Below the pieces are notes generated by a model, which had not been told where the DNA came from, did not search any database, and saw only the letters and a list, made by a program, of their open reading frames with translations. The position numbers and the translations under genes were made by a program. Positions 43,755 through 48,509 of a DNA stretch of 48,509 bases are shown in pieces (position 1 is the first letter of the stretch; every line of letters starts with the position of its first letter). The stretch lies in NCBI RefSeq assembly GCF_028868675.1, contig NZ_JAGWUA010000012.1, positions 1-48,509 on the forward strand, written 5' to 3'. The stretch comes from Bradyrhizobium sp. Its GTDB lineage: Bacteria; Pseudomonadota; Alphaproteobacteria; Rhizobiales; Xanthobacteraceae.

Positions 43755-44783
43755 GTGCCCCCCGCAAAACCCTTCCTCGACGTGCTCTCGGGCCAGAAGC
43801 AGCGCATCCCGCCGGTGTGGATGATGCGGCAGGCCGGCCGCTATCTGCCCGAATATCGCGAGGTGCGCGCCAGCGCCGGCGGCTTTCTCGATCTCTGCTT
43901 CACGCCGGAGCTTGCAGCCGAGGTGACGCTGCAGCCGATCCGCCGGTTCGGCTTCGACGCGGCGATCATCTTCTCCGACATCCTCGTCGTGCCCTACGCG
44001 CTCGGACGCTCCGTGCGCTTCGAGGTCGGCGAAGGTCCGCGGCTCGATCCGCTGGACGATCCCGCCAAGCTCGCCTCGCTTTCGCGGCGCGCCGACATGG
44101 ACAAGCTCGAGCCGGTGTTCGAGGCGCTGCGCCGGGTGCGGCACGCGCTCGATCCGAAGATCGCGCTGATCGGATTCTGCGGCGCGCCGTGGACGGTCGC
44201 GACCTACATGGTCGCGGGCCAGGGCACGCCGGACCAGGCGCCGGCGCGGATCATGGCCTACCGGCATCCCGGGGCCTTTACCGAGATCATCGACGTGCTG
44301 GTGGCCAGCTCGATCGACTATTTGCTGGCGCAGCTCGCCGCGGGCGCCGACGCGCTGCAGATCTTCGACACCTGGGCGGGCGTGCTGCCTCCGCGCGAAT
44401 TCGCCCGCTGGTCGATCGAGCCGACGCGGCGCATCGTCGAAGGCGTCCGCGCCAGGGCGCCGGATGCCAGGATCATCGGCTTTCCGCGCGGCGCCGGCGC
44501 GCTGCTGCCGGCCTATGTCGAGACGACCGGCGTGAATGCGGTCAGCATCGACTGGACGGCGGAGCCGTCCTTCATCCGCGAGCGGGTGCAGAGCAAGGTC
44601 GCGGTCCAGGGCAATCTCGATCCGCTGGTGCTGATCACCGGCGGCGAAGCGCTCGATCGCGCGGTCGACGACGTGCTGGCGAATTACGGCGAGGGCCGGC
44701 TGATCTTCAATCTCGGTCACGGCATCCAGCCGGAAACGCCGATCGCCAACGTCGAGCGGATGCTGAAGCGCCTGCGCGGCTGA
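43755..44783 (+). CDS. hemE: uroporphyrinogen decarboxylase HemE
   Basis: 342 residues from GTG 43755, with AGGA 7 bases upstream; no ATG in frame gives a sensible start. The N-terminal signature [21 protein letters not shown] and the second signature [21 protein letters not shown] are intact. The enzyme removes four carboxyl groups from uroporphyrinogen III to give coproporphyrinogen III in haem synthesis. It ends four bases from the convergent hemC stop. The promoter would overlap the EcfG-type promoter of the divergent small gene. Confidence 0.95.
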   Translation: MPPAKPFLDVLSGQKQRIPPVWMMRQAGRYLPEYREVRASAGGFLDLCFTPELAAEVTLQPIRRFGFDAAIIFSDILVVPYALGRSVRFEVGEGPRLDPLDDPAKLASLSRRADMDKLEPVFEALRRVRHALDPKIALIGFCGAPWTVATYMVAGQGTPDQAPARIMAYRHPGAFTEIIDVLVASSIDYLLAQLAAGADALQIFDTWAGVLPPREFARWSIEPTRRIVEGVRARAPDARIIGFPRGAGALLPAYVETTGVNAVSIDWTAEPSFIRERVQSKVAVQGNLDPLVLITGGEALDRAVDDVLANYGEGRLIFNLGHGIQPETPIANVERMLKRLRG

Positions 44784-44787
44784 GAGC

Positions 44788-45768
44788 TCAGCGCGGCCGG
44801 CTGCGCTCGATGATCCCGGCGGCGCCCCTGGCGAGCAATTCGAGCCCGACCGCGCGGCCGAGTTCGCGCGGCCGGTCGGCCGGACCGCTGCGCGAGGCTT
44901 CGATGATGGTGTTGCCGGAGAGGTCGAGCACCGATGCGGTCAGCGACATCCGATCGCCCACAATCGTCGAGAAGCCCGCGACCGGCGAATTGCAGTGGCC
45001 GTTGAGCACCCAGAGCACCTCGCGCTCGGCATCGGCGGAGAGATGCGCCGCGGGGTCGTCGATCGCCGCGAGAATGCCCCGGCTCCCCCAGTCCCGCGCG
45101 GCGCATTCCACCGCGACGATGCCCTGGCCGGCCGCCGGCAGCATTTCGTCGGGCGTGAACTCGTAGGCGATGCGATCGGCGAGACCGACGCGGTCGAGGC
45201 CGGAGCGCGCCATGATCAGCGCATCCGCCGGTCCCACTGCGCCGCCGTCCGGCAGCCGCTGCTTCTCGCCATTGTCGAGCTTGCGCACGCGGGTGTCGGC
45301 GGCGCCGCGAAAATGAATCACCTCGATGTCCGGAAACAGCCGCCGTGCATAGGCCGCGCGCCGCACCGCGTTGGTGCCGAGCTTGAAGCCCTTGCCGCGC
45401 GACTGCCGGAGCGCGTCCAGCGTGACGCCCTGGCGCAGCACCAGCGCATCGCCCGGCGGGTCGCGCGACAGCGTGGCGCCGATCACGAGCCCCGGCGTGT
45501 CCTCGTTGCCCGGCACGTCCTTGAGCGAATGCATCGCCGCCTGCAGCTCGCCCGCGACGACGGCGGCGCGGATCTGCGCCACGAAGGCGCCGCCCTTGCC
45601 GCCATGCGGCAACAGCTTGCTGGTCTGGTCGGTATCTCCCGTGGTGTCGAACTTGACGATCTCGACGTCGATGCCGGGCACGGCGGCGACGAGGCGACGC
45701 GCGATCTCCTCGGTCTGGGCCAGCGCCATCGCGCTCTTGCGCGTGCCGATGCGGAATCGAGGTGCCAA
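44788..45768 (-). CDS. hemC: porphobilinogen deaminase HemC
   Basis: 326 residues from TTG 45768, with AAGGAG 8 bases upstream. The N-terminus FRIGTRKSAMALAQTEEIARRLVA is typical. The cofactor-binding Cys that holds dipyrromethane is in VLNGHCNSPVAGFST. The enzyme joins four porphobilinogen molecules to hydroxymethylbilane. It is the second haem gene here, placed tail to tail with hemE; hemD is not next to it. The GMC gene 32 bases upstream could share its transcript. Confidence 0.95.
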   Translation of the reverse strand: MAPRFRIGTRKSAMALAQTEEIARRLVAAVPGIDVEIVKFDTTGDTDQTSKLLPHGGKGGAFVAQIRAAVVAGELQAAMHSLKDVPGNEDTPGLVIGATLSRDPPGDALVLRQGVTLDALRQSRGKGFKLGTNAVRRAAYARRLFPDIEVIHFRGAADTRVRKLDNGEKQRLPDGGAVGPADALIMARSGLDRVGLADRIAYEFTPDEMLPAAGQGIVAVECAARDWGSRGILAAIDDPAAHLSADAEREVLWVLNGHCNSPVAGFSTIVGDRMSLTASVLDLSGNTIIEASRSGPADRPRELGRAVGLELLARGAAGIIERSRPR

Positions 45769-45800
45769 GCCGTATGCTCCTTCTCGAGGAAGCGCGGGGA

Positions 45801-47420
45801 TTACCGCGCATCCTCCAATATCATGTCGGAGGCCTTTTCGGCGATCATGATGATCGGCGCGTTGGTATTGCCCGACACGAGATCCGGCATCACCGAGCCG
45901 TCGACGACGCGCAGGCCCTCCAGCCCCCGCACCCGCAGCCGCTGGTCGACCACCGCCAGCGCGTCATTGCCCATACGGCAGGTCGAGGTCGGATGATAGA
46001 TGGTGCTGCCGCGCTGACGGCAGAAGTCCAGGAGTTCGTCGTCGCTTGCGACCCCGGCGCCGGGATCGACCTCCTCGACCACGAACGGCTTCAGCGCCGG
46101 CGCGTTGAGGATTCTGCGCAGATGTTTCAGCGCCTCGACATGGGTGGTGCGGTCGGTCTCGGTCGACATGTAGTTGATGCGGATTTCTGGCGGCGCCATC
46201 GGGTCGGCGCTCCTGATGCGCAGGCTGCCGCGGCTTTCGGGGCGCAACTGGCAGACCGACGCCGTGAAACCGGAAAAATCGTGCAGCTTCTCGCCCATCT
46301 TGTCGGTCGAGAAGGGGAGGAAATGGACCTGGACGTCGGGCGAGGCGAGCCGCGGATTGGTCTTGAAGAATGCGCCCGCCGTGCCGGCCGCGATCGTCAG
46401 CCACCCCTGGCGGAACAGCGCATAGCGCACACCGGCGAGCGTGCGGCGGATCGGATGGTTGACCGTGTCGTTGAGGGTGATCTTCTGCGCGCAGCGCATG
46501 ACGATGCGCACCTGCATGTGGTCCTGCAGATCGTGCCCGACGCCCTGCGCATCGAGCACCACGTCGATGCCGTGCTTGCGCAGGAGGTCCGCTGGCCCGA
46601 CACCCGAGAGCTGCAGGAGCTGCGGCGAGTTGTAGGCGCCGCTCGACACCAGCACCTCTTTGCGCGCCCGCGCGCGGCGCACATCCGCGCCTTGCCGATA
46701 TTCGAGCCCGACGGCGCGACGGCCCTCGAACAGGATGCGGCAGGCCTGCGCAGAAGTCTCGATCCTGAGATTGTCGCGGCCCTTCGCGGGGCCGAGATAG
46801 GCGACCGCGGTGGATGCGCGGCGACCGTTGCGCGTCGTGGTCTGGAAGAAGCCGACGCCTTCCTGCGAGGCGCCGTTGAAATCGGGATTGTAGGGCAATC
46901 CGGTCTCGACCGCCGCCTGGATGAAGGCTTTTGACAGCGGCTCGACCTGCACCATGTCGGACACCGGCAGCGGGCCGCCCGTGCCGTGGAACGCATCGGC
47001 GCCGCGCGCCTGGTTCTCCGCCTTCTTGAAATAGGGCAGCACGTCGTCATAGCCCCAGCCAGCATTGCCGCGCTGGCGCCAGCGGTCGTAGTCCTCGTGC
47101 TGGCCACGCACGTACAAGAGACCGTTGATCGAGCTCGAGCCGCCGAGCGTCTTGCCGCGCGGCTGGAACACCTGCCGTCCGCCGAGCTCCGGCTCCGGCT
47201 CGGTCTGGTACATCCAGTTGACGCTCTTCTCCTTGAACAGCCGGCCATAGCCGAGCGGCACGTGGATCCAGATGTTGGAATCCTTCGGCCCGGCCTCGAG
47301 CAGCAGCACCGAATGCCTGCCATCGGCCGACAGCCGGTTGGCGAGCACGCAGCCGGCGGAACCGGCGCCGACGACGATGTAGTCGAATTCGGGATATGGT
47401 GACGAATGGGCGCTGGTCAT
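45801..47420 (-). CDS. GMC-family oxidoreductase (choline/alcohol dehydrogenase-like)
   Basis: 539 residues from ATG 47420; ATG 47468 in the same frame would add 16 residues, and neither has a strong ribosome site. The FAD motif VVGAGSAGCVLANRLS is N-terminal, GMC signature 1 is PRGKTLGGSSSINGLLYVRGQHEDYDRW and signature 2 VLVSSGAYNSPQLLQLSGVG. The active-site His lies in STIYHPTSTCRMG and the Asn/His partner in SGNTNAPIIMIAEKAS. Family members oxidise alcohols or choline; the substrate is not predictable. It is 47 bases downstream of the PemK-like gene. Confidence 0.9.
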   Translation of the reverse strand: MTSAHSSPYPEFDYIVVGAGSAGCVLANRLSADGRHSVLLLEAGPKDSNIWIHVPLGYGRLFKEKSVNWMYQTEPEPELGGRQVFQPRGKTLGGSSSINGLLYVRGQHEDYDRWRQRGNAGWGYDDVLPYFKKAENQARGADAFHGTGGPLPVSDMVQVEPLSKAFIQAAVETGLPYNPDFNGASQEGVGFFQTTTRNGRRASTAVAYLGPAKGRDNLRIETSAQACRILFEGRRAVGLEYRQGADVRRARARKEVLVSSGAYNSPQLLQLSGVGPADLLRKHGIDVVLDAQGVGHDLQDHMQVRIVMRCAQKITLNDTVNHPIRRTLAGVRYALFRQGWLTIAAGTAGAFFKTNPRLASPDVQVHFLPFSTDKMGEKLHDFSGFTASVCQLRPESRGSLRIRSADPMAPPEIRINYMSTETDRTTHVEALKHLRRILNAPALKPFVVEEVDPGAGVASDDELLDFCRQRGSTIYHPTSTCRMGNDALAVVDQRLRVRGLEGLRVVDGSVMPDLVSGNTNAPIIMIAEKASDMILEDAR

Positions 47421-47467
47421 CTCGTTTGCGGTTCTCGTCGTTGGTTGCTGGCTTCGAGTTTCGGACA

Positions 47468-47938
47468 TCAACGAGGGCGAAGCGGTCCGACTGCCACGAT
47501 CTGCTCTCGCGCTCGCTCGTTCACTCGCGCAAACTCCTCCATGATCCGTCTGAACAATCCCGGATCGATGGACGTGATCAGACCATGATTAGGCGCATTC
47601 AGATCGGGAAAATAGTCCGTGTGGATCGGAAGATATGCGCGGACCCGGGTATCGATGAAGAATGCTGCGTTATTCCTGTTCTGACGTACCCTGTCCAGGG
47701 ACACCTGAATAACTCCGATCGGCAGGTTGTCGTCGAATTTCCTGCCTTTTGAGGAAGTGTAAACCGCGACCGCGGCCCCATACGCCGGCACTGGGCGTCT
47801 CAACGTGTTGGAGGCGTCGGTCGCCGAGAAGGCGCCGATGATGATCGCCGCATGACGCGTCCGCGCAGGCATGTCGGGAGTTTCGGCGAAAGGAAAGTAG
47901 CTCCAGACCATGTCGCCGCGACGAAAGGGCGGAGACAT
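47468..47938 (-). CDS. PemK/MazF-like toxin candidate
   Basis: 156 residues starting MSPPFRRGDMVWSYFPFAETPDMPARTRHAAIIIGAFS. The RRGDMVW and RTRHAAIIIG segments match the first strands of the PemK/MazF fold, although the protein is longer than the usual 110-120. Later conserved-looking patches are DDNLPIGVIQVSLDRVRQNRNNAAFFIDTRV and INTDYFPDLN-like. The antitoxin-like gene ends seven bases upstream, a typical layout. Toxic activity is inferred from the fold and the neighbour. Confidence 0.6.
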   Translation of the reverse strand: MSPPFRRGDMVWSYFPFAETPDMPARTRHAAIIIGAFSATDASNTLRRPVPAYGAAVAVYTSSKGRKFDDNLPIGVIQVSLDRVRQNRNNAAFFIDTRVRAYLPIHTDYFPDLNAPNHGLITSIDPGLFRRIMEEFARVNERAREQIVAVGPLRPR

Positions 47939-47945
47939 TCACGAC

Positions 47946-48188
47946 TCACTGAAAAAGTGAGCGCCGGAATGCGTAATCCTCATCGCTTTCATCGGGATCG
48001 CGATGAAGTTCATAGTTCCCGAGCGAGAGCGGCGGCATTTTCGAAAAATCCGCCACGACCTCAACGTAGTCCAGATGACGGCGCATGACGTCCTCGACGA
48101 GTTCTTTCACGCTCAAATTATCAAGTCTGGCGACCCGCGAAGCCTTGTCATAGAGTTCGTCGTCGAGATGGACCGTGATATCGGCCAT
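47946..48188 (-). CDS. ribbon-helix-helix-like antitoxin candidate
   Basis: 80 residues from ATG 48188, with AGGA upstream. The N-terminus ADITVHLDDELYDKASRVARLDNLSVKELVEDVMRRHLD fits a ribbon-helix-helix DNA-binding dimer. The acidic C-terminus (LHRDPDESDEDYAFRRSLF) is the kind of tail that covers a toxin. The next gene downstream is the PemK-like protein. The frame extends upstream to 48389 without a better start. Confidence 0.65.
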   Translation of the reverse strand: MADITVHLDDELYDKASRVARLDNLSVKELVEDVMRRHLDYVEVVADFSKMPPLSLGNYELHRDPDESDEDYAFRRSLFQ

Positions 48189-48404
48189 GGTCGTTTTCCT
48201 GTGGCAAAACGGCTGAATCCGCTGCCCAGATATATAGACGGCTTGGCCGCAGTGTGGAAGGCAGGCAATAGCCCGTTTCTTCCGTGGCCGACGGTCGCTC
48301 CCTCGGTTTCTCCGGGCAAGCCATCCTCCGAGACCGCCGTGCATGGGGTTGTTCCCAGATTCTAAATCGCCTGCCCCCTTCGAGCCCACGTCCAGCCGCG
48401 TTCG

Positions 48405-48509
48405 TCAGCCCGCGAACACCTTCGCCAGCCCCGCCTGCGCCTCCTGCTGGATGCGGTGCAGGTGGTCGGTGCTGCGAAAGCTCTCGGCGTAGATCTTGTA
48501 CACGTCCTC
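48405..48509 (-). CDS. 3' end of an unidentified gene
   Basis: The last 34 codons before a TGA at 48407-48405, ending FRSTDHLHRIQQEAQAGLAKVFAG. The fragment looks like a C-terminal helix, but is too short to name. The rest of the gene lies beyond the right edge of the window. Confidence 0.5.
   Translation of the reverse strand, partial: EDVYKIYAESFRSTDHLHRIQQEAQAGLAKVFAG

Overview
The window looks like chromosomal DNA of a high-GC alphaproteobacterium, most likely Bradyrhizobium or a close relative. The reasons are strong GC bias at third codon positions, a complete rhizobial-type glycerol operon (glpR-D-S-T-P-Q-U-V), several families of palindromic intergenic repeats of the kind common in Bradyrhizobium, GGAAC/CGTT promoters of the EcfG stress-sigma type, and many GTG/TTG starts. 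No rRNA, tRNA, phage, transposase or CRISPR array was seen. Identifications are from reading the translations and motifs; no database search was possible.

Layout. 1-4.1 kb: 3' part of an XRE/ScfR-type regulator, a small ABM-like protein, a basic coiled-coil protein, htpX, and an unrecognised 232-residue protein. 4.2-7.3 kb: a conserved two-gene module of unknown function, a secreted MltB-like lytic transglycosylase, and an Old Yellow Enzyme. 7.4-16.9 kb: the glycerol uptake and catabolism locus on the minus strand (glpV, U, Q, P, T, S, D, and glpR). It is interrupted between glpR and glpD by an opposite-strand Phd/VapC toxin-antitoxin pair. 17-23.8 kb: small stress-type protein, hotdog thioesterase, flavin reductase, then an RND efflux operon (adaptor, pump, TetR). 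23.9-27.7 kb: MazEF, an ACS-family MFS transporter, a YcaQ-type glycosylase and a small membrane protein. 28-32.2 kb: a secreted OmpA-domain protein behind a perfect CRP-type site, a PMT-type glycosyltransferase, and a FecR-domain/beta-barrel pair. 32.2-34.4 kb: a flavin monooxygenase preceded by a 20-residue histidine-rich ORF, CsbD, and an exported FKBP. 34.4-40.2 kb: a paoABC-type molybdenum aldehyde oxidoreductase operon and a gamma-glutamyltransferase. 40.3-48.5 kb: trhO-slyX, a Cache-PAS-GGDEF cyclase, a small EcfG-type gene, hemE and hemC tail to tail, a GMC oxidoreductase, a PemK-like/RHH toxin-antitoxin pair, and the 3' end of one more gene.

How the genes work together. The glp locus is the clearest system: GlpV binds substrate outside, GlpP/Q form the channel, GlpS/T hydrolyse ATP, GlpD oxidises glycerol-3-phosphate, and GlpR represses. 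The two ATPases look asymmetric: GlpS lacks the switch histidine and GlpT has a degenerate signature motif, which predicts one active and one degenerate ATP site. Other points worth following are the histidine-rich ORF before the monooxygenase, the EcfG-like promoters in front of small proteins, and the FecR/barrel export pair.
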